From contig NZ_JAUSWY010000001.1 in NCBI RefSeq assembly GCF_030815585.1, positions 248,001 through 312,000 on the forward strand: a DNA stretch of 64,000 bases. Reading direction: 5' to 3'. Position numbers and translations under genes: made by a program. Source of the DNA: Arthrobacter pascens. GTDB lineage: Bacteria; Actinomycetota; Actinomycetes; Actinomycetales; Micrococcaceae. Every line of letters starts with the position of its first letter. Within the stretch, counting starts at the first letter, position 1. Below are positions 33,801 to 41,342 of the stretch, piece after piece. The notes beneath the pieces are model-generated. The model did not search any database and had not been told where the DNA came from. It worked only from the letters and a program-made list of their open reading frames with translations.

Positions 33801-36800
33801 AAGCTACAATTCACCGGCAACAACACCGGGGCCCTGGAACAGTGGTACAACAACGCCGCGTCCTTCGCCGACGCTACGGCCGTGACCGTCACGACCGGGC
33901 AGGACGTCACCGGAGTCAACGCCGCACTCATCAAGGGCGCCACGATCAGCGGGAAAGTCACCGCACCGGCCGCGGTAAATCTGACCAATACACGGGCAGA
34001 ACTGTACAAGACGGACTCGGCCACCTACCCCGTCAAGTCTGCTTACCTCGGTTCAGATGGAACGTGGAGGTTCACCGGCCTTCCCGCCGGAAGCTACAAA
34101 CTGAAATTCACAGGCACCGATACCGGGGCCCTGGATCAGTGGCACAACAATGCCCCCTCCTTTGAGACTGCCAGCACCCTTATCTTGACCACCGGCCAAG
34201 ACCTCACCGGCATTACTACAACCTTGGTCAAGGGCGCAACCATCAGCGGAAAAATCGCCGCACCAGCAGGGGTCAGCCTCGCGACCATCAAGGCCTACGC
34301 CTACAAGGCCGACGACGAGTCCGCCCAGGTTGCCAGTTCCTCCCTCACTTCCACCGGCAGCTACCAAATTATTGGCCTGCCCGCGGGCAGCTACAAGCTG
34401 AAATTCATTGGAGACAAGTCCGGTGCCCTCGAGAAGTGGTACACCAACGCCGCGTCCTTCGCCACAGCTACTGCAGTGACCGTCACGACCGGGCAGGACC
34501 TTATCGGTGTGGATGCCGTCCTGGTCAAGAGTGCGACGGTCAGCGGGAAAGTTACAGTACCGGCCGGGGTCACCGTCGCCAGTGTGAGGGTCGAGATCTA
34601 TAAGACTGATTACGCCTATTCACCCGTAGGAACGGCGTCCGTCGGCTCGGACGGAACCTACAAGGTCATCGGGCTCCCAGCCGGCAGTTACAAGCTCAAG
34701 TTTGCAGGAGCAAAGGCCGGGGCACTAGATCTGTGGCATAGCAACGCCGCGTCCTTTGACACCGCCACTATCGTCACGTTAACCAACGGGCAGGACCTCA
34801 CCGGCCTAAACGCCACACTGGTCAAGGGCGCGACAATCAGCGGCAAAGTCACCGCACCGGCCGGTGTCAGCCTGATCAGGTCCTCCGTGTACGTTTACAA
34901 CGCCGCGGAGGGCGGGAATTACGTGCAATACGCTTCCCTCGGATCCGATGGCAGCTACAAGTTCATTGGGCTTCCAGCAGGCAACTACAAGCTTAGCTTC
35001 AGCGGATACAACTCCGGAGCACAGGAGCTCTGGTACAAAACCGGAACCTCCTTCAGCACCGCCACAGCCCTTACCGTCGCCGCCGGGCAGGACCTTACCG
35101 GGATCGACGTACTGCTGGTCAAAGGCGCCACGATCAGTGGCAAAGTAACCACCCCTGTCGGTATAGCCGCCAACAGCACAAGGGTCGCGCTCTACAAGGC
35201 CGACTCCTCAAGTTCCTCCCTGCAGTCAGTCTGGGTCGGCCCCGACGGCAGCTACAAATTTAGCGAACTGACCGCCGGCAGCTACAAAATCAAGTTCCTC
35301 GGGAATGGCAGCGGCGCCCTTGACCAGTGGCACAGCAACGCGGCCTCCTTCGACACCGCTACCCCTCTTACCCTCACCACCGGGCAGGACCTGGCCGGCA
35401 TCAGCACCACCCTCCTCAAGGGCGCTACCATCAGCGGTAAAGTATCGACCGCGACTGGTGTCAGCGTCTCCAACGCGAACATCTACGCATACAAAGCCGA
35501 TGACGCCACTGCGTCCGTCGCGTCGGCCAGGGTCAATACCGATGGCAGCTACAAAATCATCGGGCTCCCGACAGGTACCTATAAAGTCAAACTCCAAGGA
35601 AACGGCAGCGGAGCCACGGACCAGTGGTACGGCGGAGCCACATTTGAGACAGCCTCACCCGTGGCCCTGACAGCAGGGTCTGACAAGACAGCAGTCGATT
35701 TCACGGCTCAACTCGGTGGATCCATCGCCGGCAAGGTCAGCGGAGCCCAGCAAGGCTACGCACCCGTCACGGTCCTGGACTTGACCGGCAAGCCCGTCAA
35801 GGAAGGCTACTCCGACAAGACAGGCAATTACAGCGTCGTAGGACTGGCAAACGGCTCCTACAAAGTGGCCTTCAACCGCTCCAGCGGCTACTCCACAGAA
35901 GAAGCCCAGTACTACCAGAACAAACCCGAATCGGCCGGCATCGGCCAGGCCTCCACGCTCTCAGTCCCGACCGGGACCTCCGTCACGAATATTGATGCGA
36001 CCCTTACACCCGGCGGCGTCCTCAGCGGATCCGTTACGGACAACGCAGGAAAACCCCTGGCCAATGTCCCCGTCTACGCCTACACCATCAACAGCTCGCT
36101 CGTCACACGCAGTTCCTGGACAGATGCCACAGGAAAGTACTCGATTCCCGGGCTAACCACCGGTCAATACATCGTCAAGGCCAGCACCGGGAAACCCGAA
36201 CTCGGAGATCTTTACTCCGGCAACACCACCAGCGAAGCCACAGCAACACCAATAGCGACGGCTGCTGGGACAACATCAACACTCAATCTCTCCTTCGCGT
36301 CCCTGACGTTGGACCCGGCACCGGTGCCCACGATCACGGGTACTGCGAAGGTTGGTCTGACCTTGACTGCGGTTCCGGGGACCTGGGGACCGGCGCCGGT
36401 GACGCTCACTTACGGGTGGAAAGCCAACGGCGTCACCATCATCGGGGCAACGGCCAGCACCTATAAACCGGTCGCTGCGAACTACGGCAAGACCATCACT
36501 GTCACGGTCACCGGAACGAAGTCCGGCTACACCACTACAGCGAAAACATCGGCAGCGACCGCCACCGTGGCCGCCGGAACCCTGACATCCCCGGTACCGA
36601 CCATCACCGGAACGGTCAAGGTCGGCTCCACCCTCACCGCGGTCCCCGGCACCTGGGGACCGGGAGCTGTCACCCTGAGGTACCAGTGGAAAGCTAACGG
36701 TACCGCCATCACCGGCGCCACCGCCACCACCTACACCCCGGTCACGGCGGACCTCGGCAAGACCATCACCGTCACCGTCACCGGCAGCAAAACCGGATAC

Positions 36801-38480
36801 ACCACGGTGGCAAAAACATCAGCCGCCAGCACCGCCGTAGCACCCGGTACCTTGACGGCACCAACGCCCACCATCACGGGAACGGTCAAGGAGGGCTCCA
36901 CTCTCACAGCAGTCCCGGGCACCTGGGAACCGGCACCGGTGGACCTGGCCTACCAGTGGAACGCCAACGGCACCGCCATCACCGGCGCCACTGCCACCAC
37001 CTACACCCCGGCCGCTGCGGACGTCGGCAAAACCATCACCGTCACCGTCACCGGAACTAAAACCGGATACACCACGGATATGAAAACCTCAGAACCGGCC
37101 GGGACGGTGATGGCGCTGGATCCGACCCTCACCTCACCGGTGCCCACGATCACGGGTACTGCGAAGGTTGGTCTGACCTTGACTGCGGTTCCGGGGACCT
37201 GGGGACCGGCGCCGGTGACGCTCACTTACGGGTGGAAAGCCAACGGCGTCACCATCATCGGGGCAACGGCCAGCACCTATAAACCGGTCGCTGCGAACTA
37301 CGGCAAGACCATCACTGTCACGGTCACCGGAACGAAGTCCGGCTACACCACTACAGCGAAAACATCGGCAGCGACCGCCACCGTGGCCGCCGGAACCCTG
37401 ACATCCCCGGTACCGACCATCACCGGAACGGTCAAGGTCGGCTCCACCCTCACCGCGGTCCCCGGCACCTGGGGACCGGGAGCTGTCACCCTGAGGTACC
37501 AGTGGAAAGCTAACGGTACCGCCATCACCGGCGCCACCGCCACCACCTACACCCCGGTCACGGCGGACCTCGGCAAGACCATCACCGTCACCGTCACCGG
37601 CAGCAAAACCGGATACACCACGGTGGCAAAAACATCAGCCGCCAGCACCGCCGTAGCACCCGGTACCTTGACGGCACCAACGCCCACCATCACGGGAACG
37701 GTCAAGGAGGGCTCCACTCTCACAGCAGTCCCGGGCACCTGGGAACCGGCACCGGTGGACCTGGCCTACCAGTGGAACGCCAACGGCACCGCCATCACCG
37801 GCGCCACTGCCACCACCTACACCCCGGCCGCTGCGGACGTCGGCAAAACCATCACCGTCACCGTCACCGGAACTAAAACCGGATACACCACGGATATGAA
37901 AACCTCAGAACCGGCCGGGACGGTGATGGCGCTGAATCCGACCCTCACCTCACCGGTGCCCACGATCACGGGTACTGCGAAGGTTGGTCTGACCTTGACT
38001 GCGGTTCCGGGGACCTGGGGACCGGCGCCGGTGACGCTCACTTACGGGTGGAAAGCCAACGGCGTCACCATCATCGGGGCAACGGCCAGCACCTATAAAC
38101 CGGTCGCTGCGAACTACGGCAAGACCATCACTGTCACGGTCACCGGAACGAAGTCCGGCTACACCACTACAGCGAAAACATCGGCAGCGACCGCCACCGT
38201 GGCCGCCGGAACCCTGACATCCCCGGTACCGACCATCACCGGAACGGTCAAGGTCGGCTCCACCCTCACCGCGGTCCCCGGCACCTGGGGACCGGGAGCT
38301 GTCACCCTGAGGTACCAGTGGAAAGCTAACGGTACCGCCATCACCGGCGCCACCGCCACCACCTACACCCCGGTCACGGCGGACCTCGGCAAGACCATCA
38401 CCGTCACCGTCACCGGCAGCAAAACCGGATACACCACGGTGGCAAAAACATCAGCCGCCAGCACCGCCGTAGCACCGTAA
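30861..38480 (+). CDS. Giant secreted repeat protein (carboxypeptidase-regulatory-like and Ig-like repeats)
   Basis: 2,539 aa from the GTG at 30861 (GGGGGAC upstream). Signal peptide: basic LRFAKNP, hydrophobic ISVLLTAAAGMFFLGG, cleavage near AAAA-ET. Then 16 repeats of about 97-99 aa, each with GATISGK(I/V)TAPAGV, a YKTD segment, SDGSYKI(I/T)GLPAGSYKLKF, GALDQWHSNAASFDTAT and LTTGQDLAGINATLV; these are Cna-B/carboxypeptidase-regulatory-like beta-sandwiches. Two diverged repeats follow (about residues 1610-1810). The last 720 residues are eight Ig-like modules (PVPTITGT...LTAVPGTWGPA...TYGWKANG...GKTITVTVTG) in order ABC-ABC-AB. There is no LPXTG, SLH or other anchor; the protein stops at AVAP inside a module boundary, so the original C-terminus may have been lost. 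Probably a surface stalk or adhesin. Confidence 0.9.
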   Translation: MLRFAKNPWAWISVLLTAAAGMFFLGGLQAAAAETTVASVSGKISVPADITTGGMRVEVYETNSPDFYVQSVPVGSDGSYSIGGLSADSYKLRFSASGTGALDSWYNNAATFDSATTVTLTAGQNLTGINATLVKGATISGKVTAPAGVSLTGARVEAYGSDASSYVQSASISSDGTYKILSLPGGSYKLKFTGYNTGALDQWHSNATSFQTATAVSLAAGQDLSGVDATLVKGATISGKVTAPLGIAVNGVRVELYKADSANSYVSSAYVGSDGSYKFTGLQAASYKVKFAGNGTGALAQWHSNAVSFDTATTLTLTTGQDLAGIDATLVKGATVSGKITAPAGVILGNTSAYIYKAGDQYSPVTYTYPGTDGSYKLIGLPAGSYKLKFAANNSGALDQWHNNAASFDTATALTLTTGQDLADVNATLVKGATISGKITAPAGVNLNGAYVYAFSANDAGTSVEQAWVASDGSYKIIGLPAGNYKLNFSGYNTGALDQWHSNAASFDTATPLTLTTGQDLVGINATLVKGATISGKITAPAGVTLNNTYVYAYNASYSSYQEKSVSVSSDGSYKIIGLRAGSYKLKISGYNTGALDQWHSNAASFDTATPLALTTGQDLAGIDATLVKGATISGKMTAPAGVDLTDIRATLYKTNDAYSSVATTYASQDGTYRFTGLPAGSYKLKFTGYGTGTLDQWHLRSTSFDTATIITLTTGQDVSGIDATLVKGATISGKITAPAGVTLEKTGVMVYKTDNSYSSVASANVGSDGSYKILGLPAGSYKLKFTGNSSGALDQWHSTAASFETATALTLTTGQDVAGINAALAKGATISGKITPPAGVGLGSTFVYIYKTDDRYSYVASTYPGADGSYKITGLPAGSYKVMFSGYDSKTLEQWYSNATSFDTATAVTLTAGQDVTGINASLVKSATISGKITAPTGVDLGKARVYAYGTDNPDSTVGYATVGSDGTYMINRLPAGSYKLQFTGNNTGALEQWYNNAASFADATAVTVTTGQDVTGVNAALIKGATISGKVTAPAAVNLTNTRAELYKTDSATYPVKSAYLGSDGTWRFTGLPAGSYKLKFTGTDTGALDQWHNNAPSFETASTLILTTGQDLTGITTTLVKGATISGKIAAPAGVSLATIKAYAYKADDESAQVASSSLTSTGSYQIIGLPAGSYKLKFIGDKSGALEKWYTNAASFATATAVTVTTGQDLIGVDAVLVKSATVSGKVTVPAGVTVASVRVEIYKTDYAYSPVGTASVGSDGTYKVIGLPAGSYKLKFAGAKAGALDLWHSNAASFDTATIVTLTNGQDLTGLNATLVKGATISGKVTAPAGVSLIRSSVYVYNAAEGGNYVQYASLGSDGSYKFIGLPAGNYKLSFSGYNSGAQELWYKTGTSFSTATALTVAAGQDLTGIDVLLVKGATISGKVTTPVGIAANSTRVALYKADSSSSSLQSVWVGPDGSYKFSELTAGSYKIKFLGNGSGALDQWHSNAASFDTATPLTLTTGQDLAGISTTLLKGATISGKVSTATGVSVSNANIYAYKADDATASVASARVNTDGSYKIIGLPTGTYKVKLQGNGSGATDQWYGGATFETASPVALTAGSDKTAVDFTAQLGGSIAGKVSGAQQGYAPVTVLDLTGKPVKEGYSDKTGNYSVVGLANGSYKVAFNRSSGYSTEEAQYYQNKPESAGIGQASTLSVPTGTSVTNIDATLTPGGVLSGSVTDNAGKPLANVPVYAYTINSSLVTRSSWTDATGKYSIPGLTTGQYIVKASTGKPELGDLYSGNTTSEATATPIATAAGTTSTLNLSFASLTLDPAPVPTITGTAKVGLTLTAVPGTWGPAPVTLTYGWKANGVTIIGATASTYKPVAANYGKTITVTVTGTKSGYTTTAKTSAATATVAAGTLTSPVPTITGTVKVGSTLTAVPGTWGPGAVTLRYQWKANGTAITGATATTYTPVTADLGKTITVTVTGSKTGYTTVAKTSAASTAVAPGTLTAPTPTITGTVKEGSTLTAVPGTWEPAPVDLAYQWNANGTAITGATATTYTPAAADVGKTITVTVTGTKTGYTTDMKTSEPAGTVMALDPTLTSPVPTITGTAKVGLTLTAVPGTWGPAPVTLTYGWKANGVTIIGATASTYKPVAANYGKTITVTVTGTKSGYTTTAKTSAATATVAAGTLTSPVPTITGTVKVGSTLTAVPGTWGPGAVTLRYQWKANGTAITGATATTYTPVTADLGKTITVTVTGSKTGYTTVAKTSAASTAVAPGTLTAPTPTITGTVKEGSTLTAVPGTWEPAPVDLAYQWNANGTAITGATATTYTPAAADVGKTITVTVTGTKTGYTTDMKTSEPAGTVMALNPTLTSPVPTITGTAKVGLTLTAVPGTWGPAPVTLTYGWKANGVTIIGATASTYKPVAANYGKTITVTVTGTKSGYTTTAKTSAATATVAAGTLTSPVPTITGTVKVGSTLTAVPGTWGPGAVTLRYQWKANGTAITGATATTYTPVTADLGKTITVTVTGSKTGYTTVAKTSAASTAVAP
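36321..38478 (+). repeat. 816-bp tandem repeat, about 2.6 copies
   Basis: Units begin at 36321, 37137 and 37953 (spacing exactly 816 bp = 272 codons = three Ig-like modules). Lines compared base by base look identical over long stretches; one difference seen is GAT versus AAT near 37119 and 37935. The third unit stops after about 525 bp, at the TAA. Very recent amplification. Confidence 0.9.
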
Positions 38481-38564
38481 GCTGCGCACCGGTAGTCGTA
38501 GGGTTTCAACCGCCCAGCGCGATATATGGGCCTGAGCTTTCCACGGTCCGATAACGTGAGGGGT

Positions 38565-40463
38565 TCATGAACCGAGGGCGTTTACGCGTTCTCTGGCGGC
38601 CTGGGCGGCTTCGGCGTCACCCAGGCGCTCGTAAATCGCCGAAAGAATACGCCACGGCTCCTCCAGCGCCGGGTCCAGAGCTGCCGCTTTTTGAAGATCG
38701 TTGATGCTCTCGGCAGGGTGGCCAAGCCCGTAATTTGCGACACCACGTTGAATATAAAGGTTGGGGGAGGAGGGTGCTTCCGACAACAGCCTGTCCAGCA
38801 GTTCTTTCGCGTCGCCCATTTCACCGTTGTAAATGAGTCCCACGGCGAGGGCAAGCCCGGCTTCATGGGAACGCGGCGTGGCATCCAGTGCTAGGCGGCC
38901 CCATTCAACCGCGTGCTGAGCTGCGGACTGGTCTCCTGTTGTGGCCGGACCCGCAAAAGCCTGCGCTGCGAGCAGGGCTGTGTCGCTGTCCCACGGCCTA
39001 AGACTGCGGCTCAGTTGGAAGGCTTGTTCTGCCTGTTCAACCTCGCCCTTCCGGGCAGCCTGAGCGCCGGCACCCATCGACCATTCCGCCAAGGTGGCAG
39101 GAATCGCCACGGCGAGACAGCCGCAGACAAAGACGATCCCGCCAATGCGCTGAACTAAGGGACCGGTCCTGGACAGTTTTGGGGGCATTCCCGCCGGCCC
39201 GGCTGAGCCGACAGCGGATGCATCACGGTCACGCCCCACCAAGCCACCGCACAGCAACGCCGCCAGTGCTATGGTGCCGATGGACGTGAAATGCGTCAGG
39301 AGAGCTAACGCATAGGCCACGACGGCTACGCCCCCTACCAGCAGCTGCCGCCGCAGGTCCGGGTCCGGCACTTCCCGCAACCGCCCATAGAAGCACCACG
39401 CGGCGGCAGCGGCGCAGCCCAGCACGAGAAGAAGCAACGGGATGCCTCCCGCGGTCAGGGACTGCAAAATCCAGTTATGCGGTGAGTCCGTTGGAAAACT
39501 GTCACCAACCCTGCTGGCCCAGGCATCATTTAGGTACGGAGGCAGGGCATCCACAAAGTTGCTCGGCCCTACCCCGAACCACAGATGGTCGCGTACCAAA
39601 GCAAGGCTCCGATCCCACAGGAGCCAGCGTCCGTCCACCGTACCGGTTGCGAACAAGCGTTCCCTCGTTGCCGGAACGATCAGTACAATCAGGGCCAAAC
39701 CCGCGACGGAAAAGCATGGGCCGAGCACCGTCATCAACGGCGACCGGGATCGGCCTCGCGTCCACAACACGGCGCCCCATATCGCAACCATCGCCAGGCC
39801 TGCGAGTGCCGCCCGGGATCCTGACAGCACCACAACCGTCGCCGCGGCAACCAATCCCGCACGCCCGAGCCACAACTGCCATCCGCGTTCATGCGAAATC
39901 TGGGCAGACAGAACACCGGCGATCATAATTCCGATCAGCCCCTGATCCGTTGCGTTCCCCAGAGTTGCACCCGGGCGGACATCCAAGCCTCCCCCCAAGG
40001 GCCGCAGGCCAAAGGATTCCATGATGGAAACAATAAGCAGCGGCAGGGCCACGGCAGCCAACGAAAGGCGCAGGACCCGCCATCGCGGAACCGATCGGTT
40101 CCCGCCCAGCACCTTGGCACCGACCACAAAGACAGCCAGGTACACCCCGATCGTCAGCAGGCCTTCGTACCGCGGCCACCGTCCAACCAGACTCGGCCAG
40201 GAACTGCCCGCCAGTGCCATGGCAAGCAAGATCCATACAACCAAGGAGGCCATGAAGACCTTCAGCATCCGCGGAACGGCAGCGCCAGCTGGCGAAAGAA
40301 CACCAAAGAGAACGGCAAAAATCACGACCGTGATCTTGATCCACACAAATCTAAAAAGCCCTCCAGGCTGTACCGCCACAATGGACATGGCAGTCAGCAG
40401 GACACAAAGACCGGGAAACAGGATTCCCCCGACACCTCGGCACCGGTCCAGAACCCAACTCAC
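38565..40463 (-). CDS. O-antigen ligase-family protein with C-terminal TPRs
   Basis: 632 aa. About 11 membrane helices across residues 10-450, with the Wzy/WaaL-type large external loop: LVRDHLWFGVGPSNFVDALPPYL ... DSPHNWILQSLTAGG near residues 290-340, containing the G-x-G-x-x-x-F and the conserved His of the ligase/polymerase superfamily. Another Arg-rich part, LSGSRAALAGLAMV, lies near 210. Residues about 480-620 hold three TPR-like repeats (AFQLSRSLRPWDSDTALLAAQAF; ELLDRLLSEAPSSPNLYIQRGVANYGLGHPAESINDLQKAAALDPALEEPW). It likely joins or polymerises surface glycans. It converges on the giant secreted-protein gene, 84 bp between stops. Confidence 0.88.
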   Translation of the reverse strand: MSWVLDRCRGVGGILFPGLCVLLTAMSIVAVQPGGLFRFVWIKITVVIFAVLFGVLSPAGAAVPRMLKVFMASLVVWILLAMALAGSSWPSLVGRWPRYEGLLTIGVYLAVFVVGAKVLGGNRSVPRWRVLRLSLAAVALPLLIVSIMESFGLRPLGGGLDVRPGATLGNATDQGLIGIMIAGVLSAQISHERGWQLWLGRAGLVAAATVVVLSGSRAALAGLAMVAIWGAVLWTRGRSRSPLMTVLGPCFSVAGLALIVLIVPATRERLFATGTVDGRWLLWDRSLALVRDHLWFGVGPSNFVDALPPYLNDAWASRVGDSFPTDSPHNWILQSLTAGGIPLLLLVLGCAAAAAWCFYGRLREVPDPDLRRQLLVGGVAVVAYALALLTHFTSIGTIALAALLCGGLVGRDRDASAVGSAGPAGMPPKLSRTGPLVQRIGGIVFVCGCLAVAIPATLAEWSMGAGAQAARKGEVEQAEQAFQLSRSLRPWDSDTALLAAQAFAGPATTGDQSAAQHAVEWGRLALDATPRSHEAGLALAVGLIYNGEMGDAKELLDRLLSEAPSSPNLYIQRGVANYGLGHPAESINDLQKAAALDPALEEPWRILSAIYERLGDAEAAQAARERVNALGS

Positions 40464-41342
40464 GATCCTGCCCAGCCAACCCCAGACGGCACCGGAAGGT
40501 CAGCGGATGATGACTGGGGCAGACCAGCGTTGCTGCTTTCGACAGGCGGTACCAAGGCTGGAGGTGTCACCGGCAAGCTCATCGGCCCTCGATTGTGCAT
40601 GTGGTGCGGCCCCCAAATCCTGGTCATGACCGCATCTCGGTCTACTACCGAGATGCTACCTAACCGTCGAAGGAATCCAGTAGTAACGGAAAAATCCATC
40701 AGGGAAATGGGTGTATCCATATGTTTCCTCCTACCTCAAAGTTGTGACGGGACGACTTCGACTTGGCCTCGGGTGAACGGAATCGAACCCCGAGCGTTCA
40801 GAACATGGCTGTGACAGGTTTGGATGGCCCGATAGGAGGGTCATGCCCGGCCCCACTTCGTTGACTCGCCGGGCATCTTGTAACGGTTATATGTGGCCCC
40901 GCCTTCAACATTGGAATCATCAGCGGATGAGTGCGCCGGAAGTCTGGTCTGGATGGAGTCGAGAGTGGAGTTGTTCGAGCAGATCCGAAGGGACGCCCGG
41001 GGCGAGGGCTGCTTCGGAACGTGCTGCCTAAGCCAGGCTTTCATTCCGCGGACGAGTCCTCGAAATGACCGGCTCCGATGCGCCCTTTGACCCCGCCTTC
41101 CTGGACATCCCCGCCGTGAACCGGGTCCTGGCTGACCAGTCCTGACCCCCGGCTGGCGCGGGCAAATGCCCCGATCCTGATCCCGGGAGCAGCCCCATAT
41201 TCGGTCACTCCCCCGGGCATTTTCAAACGCCGATAAAGAGCGTTTCGAGCGTTTCGTAAAGTATCCCGAAGTCGTAGGCGATACCGTACAGAACCTACAG
41301 GTTCCGTCGATGGGTCAGGGACGGTGTGCGGCCCGGGTGTCG
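40464..41342. other. 880-bp gene-poor stretch with mobile-element debris
   Basis: No intact gene. It contains an IS21-type transposase stump (40953-41008), a tRNA T-arm-like string read on the minus strand near 40774-40806 (GGTTCGATTCC preceded by CGG), and two diverged related segments near 40851-40905 and 41199-41250 (each CCCCA..TTCG..TGACTC.CC.GGGCAT) that may be element ends. The remainder shows nothing I can name. Confidence 0.5.
40953..41008 (+). pseudogene. IS21-family transposase (IstA-like) N-terminal stump
   Basis: ATG 40953 opens MESRVELFEQIRRDARGEG, the N-terminus typical of IstA-like transposases, in which a helix-turn-helix (SIRALA..HGVHRRTVR) normally follows. Here the homology ends after about 19 residues and the frame continues in unrelated sequence. 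A decayed insertion-sequence end. Confidence 0.5.

Noticed and set aside
30861..38480. CRISPR array or satellite DNA
   Set aside because: Repeats are protein-coding, about 291-297 bp or 816 bp, in frame, without unique short spacers.
40770..40810. Intact tRNA gene on the minus strand
   Set aside because: Only a T-arm-like string is present, with imperfect stem pairing; no anticodon arm, D arm or acceptor pairing upstream.
41041..41342. A 26-residue plus-strand frame at 41065 and a minus-strand frame running out of the ECF gene
   Set aside because: Too short or without homology I can name; they lie in mobile-element debris.
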